From Chloroflexi bacterium RBG_16_51_16 (lineage in GTDB: Bacteria; Chloroflexota; Anaerolineae; Anaerolineales; Villigracilaceae): 16,790 bases of DNA. Shown here one piece after another: positions 6,338-14,291 of this stretch. The translations under genes were made by a program, and so were the position numbers. Numbering within the stretch: the stretch's first letter is position 1; each line of letters starts with the position of its first letter. Where the stretch lies: positions 230 to 17,019 of the forward strand of contig MGNL01000135.1 in NCBI GenBank assembly GCA_001796785.1. The letters run 5' to 3'. The notes beneath the pieces are model-generated. The model saw only the letters and a list, made by a program, of their open reading frames with translations, had not been told where the DNA came from and searched no databases.

Positions 6338-7831
6338 TCACTGAGTTGCAATGTTGAAATAATTATAGACCGCCCGGGTGAGGTCAGCAAACAAGGGGTT
6401 GGTTATATCCCAGATATTTTGAATAGGGTGGTAGGTAAATATGGACAGTACGAAATTGCCCCCAGGGGTATAAACCAGCCCGGTGTCACTGATGTCATGA
6501 ATGATCAGGTCCGATGGATCCGGTACGTACCCGTGTTTATGTGGCACTAGAGTTCCATCCGGAACCCCACCCTGGATCAAGGCTCCCAGCCTATCCAATG
6601 CCATAAAGTCAAGGATGGACTGGCAGTTAGATTGATTCATCCTATCTGGAAAGGCAGCCAATAAAGCACCACCTCCGGTTTGTGAGCAGAGGTAGATATC
6701 CATTAAGAGCGTGCCCATTTCGGAGGTAGTCGTCTGCGAATAAGGGTCTGGATGGGTGTTGACGTCGGCGCGCTGATTTCCAGGCGTGTTACGAGTTGGT
6801 GCAATGATAGGCCTCTCGGGTGAAAAGTATGCGCTCAGAAACGTACTTTTTAATCCTATCGCCTCCACATCCCCGGTCACAATAAGCGGTCCGAAATTGA
6901 GATCGATCCGATCCAGGATGCGGTCGGTTGCATTATTATCCGACTGTCCCAACACCAGATTGATATCCCTTCGAGTATCTTCATCAAGATTGTCGCCTCG
7001 ATTAATAAAAAAAGAGACGATGACAGGGATTTTCATCGTGCTGGAAGCCGTGAAGGCGATATCAGGCTCGGTTTCGACTTCCACCTTGTTATCCATCGAA
7101 AAATGGATTTCCTGTCCATTCTGAAGATCGACCATGAACAAGCCGATCAAACCGTCAAAATCTGACACCTGGATGATCTGCTTCAACAAGATCTCAAGAT
7201 TATCGATGGTGGGTCTTGCAGCGCTGTCACGTGTGAAGGTGAGCAACACCGAGCGTTGATCCGGCGACTTCAACGCATCACTGATAATGATAACGGCCCG
7301 GTTGATATCCAAGGTCTGCCCCGGCAATCCTGGAAGGAAGGTCGTGCTTCCGGGTACCGGTTGGGCAGGGGTTGGAGGGAGATCATAACGGGAGGCAATT
7401 TCGCTTTGGAGATAATCGCGGAGCCTTTCTTCAGACAAAGTTGCCCGAAGGGGTATCGCGACCGGAGCAGGTTCTCGATTCCATAAATGATCCCAGAACC
7501 CCGACCAAAATGACCCGCCGGTTCGGGTCAAATCAGCTGCGGCAAGCATGCCGTCAACATCCGGTTGAAAACCAATCACGGCTGGCTCAACCTGGATTAT
7601 CGCATCTCCATATAGGAGTTCGATGGGTGATGTATAGACTTCAAGCAGACGCTGGGAAGCCTGTGCGGGTGTCAAACCGCCTACCGGAACTCCCGCGATG
7701 GTCATCCCCAGAGGATAATTATTGCGCGAGCGGCTGTAGTTGATGAGTGAGAAAATTGTTAAAACAATTGTTGCGCTAAGAAATAAGACTGAAATTCCCC
7801 GCAGTATGATATTGGCGTTCCGATTCCTCAC
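6338..7831 (-). CDS. Membrane-anchored beta-lactamase-fold serine hydrolase with YoaR/VanW-like N-terminal domain
   Basis: This 497-residue protein has a basic N-terminus and a single membrane helix (about 9-30), then an extracytoplasmic portion. Residues about 40-205 resemble the putative peptidoglycan-binding module found in VanW/YoaR-type proteins (for example GMTIAGVPVGGLTPAQA). The C-terminal half carries the class A beta-lactamase/PBP motifs: SxxK as STMK (264-267), SDN (297-299), and KHG (432-434) in place of KTG. I do not see a clear ExxLN (Glu166) motif, so lactam hydrolysis is doubtful. A cell-wall or D-Ala amide hydrolase role is an alternative. The start is GTG at 7829-7831, with GGAGG 4 nt upstream. 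It is the first gene of the long minus-strand unit. Confidence 0.85.
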   Translation of the reverse strand: MRNRNANIILRGISVLFLSATIVLTIFSLINYSRSRNNYPLGMTIAGVPVGGLTPAQASQRLLEVYTSPIELLYGDAIIQVEPAVIGFQPDVDGMLAAADLTRTGGSFWSGFWDHLWNREPAPVAIPLRATLSEERLRDYLQSEIASRYDLPPTPAQPVPGSTTFLPGLPGQTLDINRAVIIISDALKSPDQRSVLLTFTRDSAARPTIDNLEILLKQIIQVSDFDGLIGLFMVDLQNGQEIHFSMDNKVEVETEPDIAFTASSTMKIPVIVSFFINRGDNLDEDTRRDINLVLGQSDNNATDRILDRIDLNFGPLIVTGDVEAIGLKSTFLSAYFSPERPIIAPTRNTPGNQRADVNTHPDPYSQTTTSEMGTLLMDIYLCSQTGGGALLAAFPDRMNQSNCQSILDFMALDRLGALIQGGVPDGTLVPHKHGYVPDPSDLIIHDISDTGLVYTPGGNFVLSIFTYHPIQNIWDITNPLFADLTRAVYNYFNIATQ

Positions 7832-7835
7832 TCAG

Positions 7836-7840
7836 CCTCC
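7836..7840 (-). promoter_or_regulatory. Shine-Dalgarno site of the serine-hydrolase gene
   Basis: GGAGG on the minus strand lies 4 nt before the GTG at 7829-7831. It supports the non-ATG start; no alternative ATG is nearby. Confidence 0.6.
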
Positions 7841-7867
7841 AAAATAAGTGATAAAAGTCACCCGAGG

Positions 7868-7876
7868 AGTATAACA
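7868..7876 (-). promoter_or_regulatory. Candidate extended -10 promoter, leftward unit
   Basis: The minus strand reads TGT followed by TATACT, matching the extended -10 form TGN-TATAAT with one mismatch in the hexamer. No good -35 is visible, which an extended -10 does not require. The predicted start site leaves a leader of about 30 nt that includes the GGAGG site. Confidence 0.45.
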
Positions 7877-7895
7877 TACCCATTCATGGCACCTG

Positions 7896-7904
7896 TGCTA
7901 GAAT
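7896..7904 (+). promoter_or_regulatory. Candidate extended -10 promoter, rightward unit
   Basis: The plus strand reads TGC followed by TAGAAT, an extended -10 (TGN-TATAAT) with one mismatch in the hexamer. It lies 19 bp from the leftward extended -10 in the same divergent gap. It would give a leader of about 50 nt before the proline dehydrogenase ATG. No -35 match is evident. Confidence 0.42.
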
Positions 7905-7951
7905 AATTTTAAGATTGGCCGACGAACGATAAGTTACTGTTCAAACATGCG

Positions 7952-7958
7952 GGAAGGA
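7952..7958 (+). promoter_or_regulatory. Shine-Dalgarno site of proline dehydrogenase
   Basis: GGAAGGA sits 5 nt before the ATG at 7964. It is one of the strongest ribosome binding sites in the window. Confidence 0.6.
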
Positions 7959-7963
7959 CATCA

Positions 7964-8920
7964 ATGCTGAGATCCTTTTTGATCTATTTATCGAAAGCCG
8001 GTTGGGCCCAGCGCTTGGTAACAAACTGGAGCATCGGGTGGAAGACAGCCTCACGTTTTGTCGCTGGAACCCAGCTTGAAGATGCGATCAAAGCCGTCAA
8101 AGATTTGAACATACGGGGTATTAATGTAACCCTGGACCACCTGGGTGAGCACACAACGAAGGATGAGGATGCTCAAAAAGCTGCAGAAGATATCTTCGCC
8201 ACACTGGAAGCCTTAGGTCGAACGGGGGCCTGCGCTAATGTATCCATCAAATTATCACAAATCGGCCTGGCATTGAATGAAGAACTGTGTGCGCAACACC
8301 TCGAGCGGATCCTGAGCAAGGCCAGGGAGATCAATAATTTCATCCGTATAGACATTGAGGACACACCCTACACAGATAAGACCATCCACTTGTATTGTCG
8401 AATGCAGGAAAAAGGATTCCAAAATGTGGGAATGGCAGTTCAGTCCTACTTGTATCGTGCTGAAGAGGACACACGAAAACTCCTCGATACAGGGACGCGC
8501 ATAAGGCTGGTCAAAGGCGCATATAAGGAGCCGCCGGATAAAGCTTTCCCAAAAAAATCAGATGTCGACACGAACTACGATCTCCTTGCAAAAATGCTCA
8601 TCGATGCGTCACACGTAAACAAAACTCTATTGAGCGATGACTGCCGTGTGCCTCCCATAGCTGCGATCGCTACCCATGATGAAAAAAGGATCCAGTTTGC
8701 CAAACAATACGCTGCGAGCGTAGGTCTTCCCCAAACCGGGTTGGAATTTCAAATGCTGTATGGTATCCGGAGAGATTTACAGGAAAAATTAAAGGACGAA
8801 GGCTATCCTGTCCGCGTTTATGTCCCCTTCGGAACGCACTGGTATCCTTATCTCATGCGCCGGCTCGCAGAACGACCGGCGAATATCATGTTTTTCGTAT
8901 CCAATTTGTTAAGAAGATAG
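7964..8920 (+). CDS. Proline dehydrogenase (monofunctional PRODH)
   Basis: This FAD-dependent enzyme oxidises L-proline to pyrroline-5-carboxylate and passes electrons to the membrane quinone pool. The 318-residue length fits the short, monofunctional bacterial type rather than bifunctional PutA. Barrel motifs appear in order: NVSIKLSQIG (92-101), AVQSYLYR (158-165), RLVKGAY (181-187), ATHD (236-239), EFQMLYGIR (261-269) and RVYVPFGTHWYPYLMRRLAERP (284-305). The YxxRRxxERP part supplies the arginines that bind the substrate carboxylate. No P5C dehydrogenase gene is adjacent, so the second step must be encoded elsewhere. It is the first gene of the plus-strand side, with an extended -10 candidate and a strong Shine-Dalgarno site. 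No convincing terminator hairpin follows it. Confidence 0.93.
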   Translation: MLRSFLIYLSKAGWAQRLVTNWSIGWKTASRFVAGTQLEDAIKAVKDLNIRGINVTLDHLGEHTTKDEDAQKAAEDIFATLEALGRTGACANVSIKLSQIGLALNEELCAQHLERILSKAREINNFIRIDIEDTPYTDKTIHLYCRMQEKGFQNVGMAVQSYLYRAEEDTRKLLDTGTRIRLVKGAYKEPPDKAFPKKSDVDTNYDLLAKMLIDASHVNKTLLSDDCRVPPIAAIATHDEKRIQFAKQYAASVGLPQTGLEFQMLYGIRRDLQEKLKDEGYPVRVYVPFGTHWYPYLMRRLAERPANIMFFVSNLLRR

Positions 8921-8978
8921 CCAGGGAAGAATCGTAAGGCTGGTGGGGGTTTAGCTTGAATTATGGTAAAACCTATGC

Positions 8979-9722
8979 ATGAGTTTTCCATTGGCGTTGG
9001 TGACAGGTGCGGCTCAGCGCTTGGGGAAAGGAATCGCACAATACCTCGGTCAAAGAGGTTATGCAATCCTGCTCCATTACAAATCATCAGAAGACGAAGC
9101 GCTAAAGACTGCCGCCGAAATTCGAAAAAATGGGATTCCGGTACAACTGGTCCAAGCTGACCTGACACAACCCGAAGGAATTCAACGGGTTTTTTCTGTA
9201 TTGGATGACTGGATTGCCTCGGGCACAAAGGAAATAACGAATTTTCGTGTTCTCGTTAATTCAGCTGCGACCATGATCCCGGGCAGTCCCGATGAAGTGA
9301 GCTTGAAAGATTGGAATTCCACTTTAGATCTGAACTTGCGAGCTCCTTTCTATTGTGCGCAGGAGTCGGCTAAACGGATGGCCCAGGGAGGCAACATTAT
9401 CAATATTTCAGATATCGCAGCGAATAAAACATGGAGCAATTACGCGGCTTACATCACGAGCAAAGCTGGATTGGAGGCAATGACCAGGGTGCTCGCAAGG
9501 GCTTATGCACCGAACATCCGGGTAAATGGAATTGCACCTGGATTGGTTCTCCCCAATGCCTGGATAAGCAAGGAGCAATGGGAGCGCCTCACCGCGCGTT
9601 TACCGCTCAAGAGAGTGGGTAAAATAGAGGAAATAACCGCTACGCTCGGACTTCTTCTCGATAATGAATATATCGTTGGGGAAATCATTGCTGTTGATGG
9701 GGGATATTCGTTGCTGAGTTAG
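8979..9722 (+). CDS. SDR-family oxidoreductase, pteridine-reductase/FolM-like
   Basis: This is a classical 247-residue short-chain dehydrogenase with a Rossmann fold. The cofactor loop is TGAAQRLG (9-16). Its Arg14 gives the TGxxxRxG variant typical of pteridine reductases and FolM, which use NADPH to reduce dihydropterins. HYKSSEDE (33-40) fits 2'-phosphate recognition. VNSAA (93-97) matches the NAG-type motif, NISD contributes the catalytic Ser144, and YITSK supplies Tyr158 and Lys162. APGLVLP and DGGYSLL close the fold. The ATG has no Shine-Dalgarno sequence and lies 58 bp after the proline dehydrogenase gene. Pteridine specificity is inferred from the Arg variant and could be wrong; 3-oxoacyl-ACP reductase-like activity is the alternative. 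A pterin role would fit the downstream molybdopterin genes only loosely. Confidence 0.85.
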   Translation: MSFPLALVTGAAQRLGKGIAQYLGQRGYAILLHYKSSEDEALKTAAEIRKNGIPVQLVQADLTQPEGIQRVFSVLDDWIASGTKEITNFRVLVNSAATMIPGSPDEVSLKDWNSTLDLNLRAPFYCAQESAKRMAQGGNIINISDIAANKTWSNYAAYITSKAGLEAMTRVLARAYAPNIRVNGIAPGLVLPNAWISKEQWERLTARLPLKRVGKIEEITATLGLLLDNEYIVGEIIAVDGGYSLLS

Positions 9723-9825
9723 GTTCTGCAAACCGGGTGACATACTCCACCGAATCCGGACTATTAGTTCCACGCTATTTTCAGCTAAAATCAATTTAAC
9801 TTACAGCAATCGCGATATCTGCTGA

Positions 9826-11520
9826 ATGAACAAAGACAACCAGAATCAAGCTATTTTGTTGACAGGAAACCGGACGTTACTCGTCGATGGATTGGTTAGC
9901 CTGGCTCTCATCGTTGGGATCTACATTTATTCTTCGTTATATGTGGATTTCAGTATTCCACCTTTTGAGGACGCCGCGATGCTGATGCGCTACGCGGATC
10001 ACCTCGCAAAAGGAGATGGGATTGTCTGGAATGTTGGAGAGGCACCTGTTGACGGGGCGACAGATTTTTTGTTCATGGTCAGTTCTGCAGGCTTGATCAA
10101 CCTGGGTGCCACAGTTGGCCGTGCAGTAAGAGGACTGGGTTACGCATCCCATATCCTGTCTGTCTTACTTATATACTGGACCTGTCGTTATCTGTGGAGG
10201 GCAAACGTCTGGATGTCGGTCCTCTCCGCACTATACCTTGCCGTTGGAACCGGGCTTTCGTATGTCGCGGCATATTTTGGTACCCCTTTTTTTGCTTTGG
10301 CGGTAACCTGCACCTGGATCCTGGGACTTATGCTCGTCCATCAATCAAATGAATCGTTCTGGATGAGTTTGGCTTTTTCCCTCGCGGGTTTGATCACGGG
10401 ACTCATAAGACCTGAAGGTGCAATTCTCGCAATATTAATGTTCGTTTCGCTGATCCTCTGGCGTAATCCGAACCGATCGAGAGTGTTGATCGCGACCTTT
10501 ATTTCGACATTCATAATTTTTGGCGGCGCTTACTTTATCTGGCGCTGGAATTATTTCGGACAGCCTCTGCCGAATCCATTTTATCGAAAAGGCGGTGGTT
10601 TGCTTTATTGGGATTCATTCAATGCATCGCTCTTAAATACTTTCCGCCTCAGCCTGCCATTTTTTTTGGCTTTCCTCCTTGGATTAAGATCAAAGGAAAC
10701 AGCCAAACTAACCGGGTTTTTTCTCTTACCCATCATCGGCTTCGCCGCTGCCTTTGTGCTGATATCCGATGAAACGAACTACGGCGCCAGGTTTCAATAT
10801 GCTACAGTTCCGCTGGTTCTATTAACCTGGTACCCCCTTGTGAAAGAATTACAGATAAAAGCCCAGCCAGCTTCGCCCGGAGGGAAGGATGGGGGAAAAT
10901 CGAACTGGGAGAGGATAATCTTCATTGCAGGAGCGTTTTCGATTTTTACCGCCCTGATCTATTATGCGTGGCAACAAAACTGCAGCCTGACTTCATTTCA
11001 ACGAGATTGCACAACGCCTTACGAATCAGACGGCCGATATGATCTGGGTAAGGTATTATCTGAATACCGGGATAGAAACTATGTATTGGCAACCACCGAA
11101 GCTGGTCTACTACCCTATTATTCGGGATGGACGACCGTAGATACATGGGGTTTAAACGACCAATGGATTACCCAAAATGGAGAAGTCACCGAGGAATATC
11201 TTGACCGCTATCATCCGCATGTGATCGCTTTCCACGCCCATTTCTCACCTCTCGTGCCGCCAAAATTAACCGAACCGAATCTTGCACAGGATTGGTTCAG
11301 GATGACGATCACGTTAATGAATTATGCAGAGAAACGCGGTTATCTCCTGGCGGCAATATTCGGCGACAGCCCTTATGAGTCGCACTATTATTATGTGCGG
11401 CCGGATTTTGAGGACAGCGCTCGGATCTACCGTCAAATCTCAACGATGACCAGGTATTACTGGTACTATACCGGTAAGAAGTCCATTAATTATGCAAATT
11501 GGCAGCCAACCAACGAATGA
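9826..11520 (+). CDS. GT-C-type polytopic membrane glycosyltransferase-like protein
   Basis: This 564-residue integral membrane protein has about ten hydrophobic segments between residues 20 and 381, followed by a roughly 180-residue soluble C-terminal part. After the first membrane helix the loop PPFEDAAMLMRYADHLAKGDGIVWN (45-69) carries an acidic pair, Glu48-Asp49. This placement and the GDGIVWN phrase are typical of GT-C lipid-phosphosugar-dependent transferases, including AftB-like arabinofuranosyltransferases. Further hallmarks are IRPEG (194-198), LPNPFYRKG (248-256) and YGARFQYATVPLVLL (319-333). The likely role is transfer of a sugar from a polyprenyl-phosphate donor to a cell-envelope glycan or protein; donor and acceptor cannot be told. 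The ATG lacks a clear Shine-Dalgarno sequence and follows a 103-bp gap. Confidence 0.75.
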   Translation: MNKDNQNQAILLTGNRTLLVDGLVSLALIVGIYIYSSLYVDFSIPPFEDAAMLMRYADHLAKGDGIVWNVGEAPVDGATDFLFMVSSAGLINLGATVGRAVRGLGYASHILSVLLIYWTCRYLWRANVWMSVLSALYLAVGTGLSYVAAYFGTPFFALAVTCTWILGLMLVHQSNESFWMSLAFSLAGLITGLIRPEGAILAILMFVSLILWRNPNRSRVLIATFISTFIIFGGAYFIWRWNYFGQPLPNPFYRKGGGLLYWDSFNASLLNTFRLSLPFFLAFLLGLRSKETAKLTGFFLLPIIGFAAAFVLISDETNYGARFQYATVPLVLLTWYPLVKELQIKAQPASPGGKDGGKSNWERIIFIAGAFSIFTALIYYAWQQNCSLTSFQRDCTTPYESDGRYDLGKVLSEYRDRNYVLATTEAGLLPYYSGWTTVDTWGLNDQWITQNGEVTEEYLDRYHPHVIAFHAHFSPLVPPKLTEPNLAQDWFRMTITLMNYAEKRGYLLAAIFGDSPYESHYYYVRPDFEDSARIYRQISTMTRYYWYYTGKKSINYANWQPTNE

Positions 11521-11595
11521 TCTATCAGCTATACCTAGGTTCTGAATTGATTGCTGTCCCATTTATTAACTAAACAAATATCTTCCGGAATTTGA

Positions 11596-12072
11596 ATGTC
11601 TGAAATTACTGAACTATCTTCGAAGTTAGCCTCTGAGGGGGAGAAGCTGGTCTCATTTTTTAACACTCTTACTGACGATCATTGGAACGCCGTGATCTAC
11701 ACGGAGGGGACGATTTGGACGACGAGGAATGTGTTATCCCATTTTGTCTCCGCCGAGAGGGCGTTTCTACTCAGCCTTTTCCCGAATGTCGTGGCCGGCG
11801 GTCCCGGTGCATCGGAGGAATTTTCCATTGACAGGTTTAATGCCAGGCAGCAGGAAAAAACAAGCGAGTTAACCTCACACGAATTACTCGAGCAGTACAA
11901 AGCGATCCGATCAAAAATGATCGATTGGGTGAATCAACTAAGCGAAGAGGATCTTGAAAAAAGCGGTAGGCACCCATTCATTGGGTGGATAACCCTGAGG
12001 GAAATGATCAAAATGGTATACGTTCACAATTTGATTCATTACCGTGACATGAGAAGGGTTATCCGGGATTGA
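11596..12072 (+). CDS. DinB-fold metalloprotein
   Basis: This 158-residue helical-bundle protein has the DinB/YfiT pattern. A three-histidine metal site is predicted from LSHFVSAE (H49) and VHNLIHYRD (H144, H148), with WTTRNVLSHF as the usual helix-2 segment. Members of this superfamily include thiol (bacillithiol or mycothiol)-dependent transferases and many proteins of unknown role; nothing here identifies the substrate. The ATG follows a 75-bp gap with only a weak purine tract upstream. The UbiA-like gene starts 16 bp after its stop. The family assignment rests on the spacing of the histidines and the helix pattern. Confidence 0.8.
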   Translation: MSEITELSSKLASEGEKLVSFFNTLTDDHWNAVIYTEGTIWTTRNVLSHFVSAERAFLLSLFPNVVAGGPGASEEFSIDRFNARQQEKTSELTSHELLEQYKAIRSKMIDWVNQLSEEDLEKSGRHPFIGWITLREMIKMVYVHNLIHYRDMRRVIRD

Positions 12073-12088
12073 GAGAACCCCATCGTTA

Positions 12089-12958
12089 ATGGACATTTTC
12101 CGTTCAATCCGACCCCTGCAAATCCTGCTCAGCACGATGACTTACCTGTTAGGAACAGCCATCGCTTCTTATTTAGGTATTCCGTTCTCGAACCTTGGAT
12201 TTTGGCTCGGCTTAGGGTGGGTGGTCCTTGTCCAAATATGTTTCACACTTCTTGCAGAAGTCTTCCGATCTGTCAACGAACCTGCTAAGGTAAACGATAA
12301 GTTGAGCGAGCGGATTAATTTTCGCAACCTCTTACTTTTAATTTCTGGATCGGCACTTATGGCAGCTGTGATGCTTACACTGTTGATGCTCAGGCTGGAG
12401 AAATTTACCTTGAGCACCATCCTTTTCCTCAGCGTCACAATTATTTTATCTTTTGCATATTCAGTTCCGCCATTGCGACTTATATACACAGGTTTTGGCG
12501 AGTTCGTTTTGGCGATCCTGCTATCTTTTTTACCAGCCTCGCTTGCATTTCTGCTGCAATCAGGTGAGTATCACCGTCTCGTTGGTTTCGTTACCTTTCC
12601 GCTGATCCTGTTCGGGCTTGCCTGGTTGATCGTATTGGATTTTCCATCCTATGCAGAAGACCAAAAATACGAACATCTAACGCTTCTGCGAAGATTGGGC
12701 TGGGAGCGTGCCATTACATTCCATAATGCAATGCTTATTTTTGGATATGGCATATTCTTATTGGCTCCATTAATCGGGATCGGACTTAATCTCATTTACC
12801 CGGCATTATTCACCCTGCCGTTCGCCCTCCTTCAAATTCTCCTGATAAGAGGCATCGCGCGGGGAGCTCCAGCCAACTGGAGACTCATCACTGCGACGAG
12901 CACCTGCGTGTTTGGATTAACCGTTTATTTCATCACACTTACTTTTTGGTTAAGATGA
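12089..12958 (+). CDS. UbiA-superfamily membrane protein with degenerate Asp-rich motifs
   Basis: This 289-residue protein has eight to nine hydrophobic helices. AYSVPPLRLIYTGFGEF (123-139) closely matches the loop of UbiA/MenA-type prenyltransferases, and the TLLRRLG segment after the second motif position also fits. UbiA enzymes transfer polyprenyl chains to aromatic acceptors in the membrane, using two Asp-rich motifs to hold Mg-diphosphate. Here the first motif is replaced by EVFRSVNEPAKVND (57-70). The second reads FPSYAEDQKYEHLTL (185-199) where homologues have FPDYEAD followed by K-R-T-L. Both sites are eroded, so prenyl transfer is uncertain. The gene starts 16 bp after the DinB-fold gene and ends 3 bp before moeA. 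Confidence 0.72.
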   Translation: MDIFRSIRPLQILLSTMTYLLGTAIASYLGIPFSNLGFWLGLGWVVLVQICFTLLAEVFRSVNEPAKVNDKLSERINFRNLLLLISGSALMAAVMLTLLMLRLEKFTLSTILFLSVTIILSFAYSVPPLRLIYTGFGEFVLAILLSFLPASLAFLLQSGEYHRLVGFVTFPLILFGLAWLIVLDFPSYAEDQKYEHLTLLRRLGWERAITFHNAMLIFGYGIFLLAPLIGIGLNLIYPALFTLPFALLQILLIRGIARGAPANWRLITATSTCVFGLTVYFITLTFWLR

Positions 12959-12961
12959 TCC

Positions 12962-14254
12962 ATGCCTGAATTCCTGACCCTGCTGGCGCCGGATGAGGCG
13001 CGCGTGCTGCTGATTTCCCAATTGGGCAGCTTTTCCAAAGGTGCAGACGTCATCCCAACCAGCGATTCGCTTGACCGCATAACTGCTGAGGATATCTTCG
13101 CGCCCCATGAACTGCCTGTGTTTGCCCGATCCAGCGTGGATGGATATGCATTGAGGTCGAGGGATAGTTATGGTGCCAGCGAATCACTCCCGGCTTTGTT
13201 CAAGGTCGTTGGCGAGATTGAAATGGGTGTTCATCCTCACATCCGGATTACTCCTGGAACCTGTGCGTTGATCCACACCGGTGGGATGTTACCCACCGAT
13301 GCAGATGCGGTTGTTATGATCGAACAAACCCAGAAGGTCAACTCAACTGAACTAGAAGTAGTTCGTGCGGTAGCAGTCGGCGAAAATGTGATTCAGGTAG
13401 GCGAGGACATATCCCGCGGGCAGATAATTCTTGAACGCGGTCGCCGTCTCCGCCCGGCAGATCTAGGCGGATTAATGGCTCTCGGCATAACAAGCTTGAA
13501 GGTTGTTACCAAGATCAAGGTTGGTTTGATCTCAACAGGCGATGAGTTGGTCGCCCCCGGAAAGTCAGTCAACATAGGTCAGGTACGAGACGTAAATACG
13601 TATTCCTTGGGCGCATTAGTGATTAAATCTGGTGGAATAATAAATTCGTATGGCATCGTACGGGATGATATTGAAGCTCTTAGAGATATGACCCAGAAAG
13701 CATTAGAAGAGAACGATATCCTCCTCATCACTGCCGGTTCATCAGCTAGTGCTCGAGATATAACCGCGGATGCGATCCAATCTCTGGGCAAACCTGGCGT
13801 GCTTGTCCATGGGATCAATACCCGCCCTGGGAAGCCCACTATCCTCGGTGTGTGTAACGGGAAAGCTGTAATCGGATTACCTGGAAATCCGGTTTCCGCG
13901 CTGGTAAACGGCTATTTATTCGTTCTTCCCGTTATTCAAAAACTAACCGGCGAAAAACCCCGGGCACAAGCGGTTGTACTTGCCAGGTTGAGCGTGAATA
14001 TACCTTCCCAGGCGGGACGGGAGGATTGGGTACCTGTGAAACTTAAACCAGTTGATAGAACCGTCGTACCCGATCCGCCTTCCTCAAATTCAAGCCAAGG
14101 TCTTAATAGATTGAAGTGTATCTACCAAGCAGATCCAATATTCGGAAAATCAAACCTAATTTTCAATTTGGTTTATGCGGATGGATTGCTCCGCATACCG
14201 GAAGCTGATACAGGATTGACCGCTGGAACCTGGGTCGAAGTAATGCTGCTCTAA
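12962..14254 (+). CDS. moeA: Molybdopterin molybdenumtransferase MoeA
   Basis: MoeA inserts molybdate into adenylylated molybdopterin to form the molybdenum cofactor in the cytosol. The 430-residue length is normal for the family. Landmarks are SSVDGYAL with Asp60 (57-64), HTGGMLPTDADAVVMIEQT (105-123), VGEDISRG (146-153), ISTGDELV with Asp194 (190-197), TAGSSASARD (257-266) and GLPGNPVSALV (305-315). A C-terminal beta-barrel domain IV ends in GLTAGTWVEVMLL. All the usual acidic active-site residues appear present. The ATG lies 3 nt after the UbiA-like stop, so coupled translation is likely. A second, diverged MoeA is encoded 37 bp downstream. No mog or moaA gene is visible. Confidence 0.95.
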   Translation: MPEFLTLLAPDEARVLLISQLGSFSKGADVIPTSDSLDRITAEDIFAPHELPVFARSSVDGYALRSRDSYGASESLPALFKVVGEIEMGVHPHIRITPGTCALIHTGGMLPTDADAVVMIEQTQKVNSTELEVVRAVAVGENVIQVGEDISRGQIILERGRRLRPADLGGLMALGITSLKVVTKIKVGLISTGDELVAPGKSVNIGQVRDVNTYSLGALVIKSGGIINSYGIVRDDIEALRDMTQKALEENDILLITAGSSASARDITADAIQSLGKPGVLVHGINTRPGKPTILGVCNGKAVIGLPGNPVSALVNGYLFVLPVIQKLTGEKPRAQAVVLARLSVNIPSQAGREDWVPVKLKPVDRTVVPDPPSSNSSQGLNRLKCIYQADPIFGKSNLIFNLVYADGLLRIPEADTGLTAGTWVEVMLL

Positions 14255-14291
14255 TATCCAGGGAATCAATTTATCTCATTTTGAAAGTGCT

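Noticed and set aside
8921..8978. GGTTTA...TAAAACC inverted repeat and TATGGT near the SDR start, as terminator or promoter
   Set aside because: The stem is imperfect with a long loop and no T-run; TATGGT is a weak -10 match without a -35.
9723..9825. TAAAAT at 9786-9791 as a -10 box for the GT-C gene, and a short ATTTT/AAAAT inverted repeat around it
   Set aside because: There is no -35 or TG extension, the stem is five A/T pairs, and AT-rich matches of this sort occur by chance.
11521..11595. TTGATT with a downstream AT-rich stretch as a promoter for the DinB-fold gene
   Set aside because: No acceptable -10 hexamer falls at 16-18 nt spacing.
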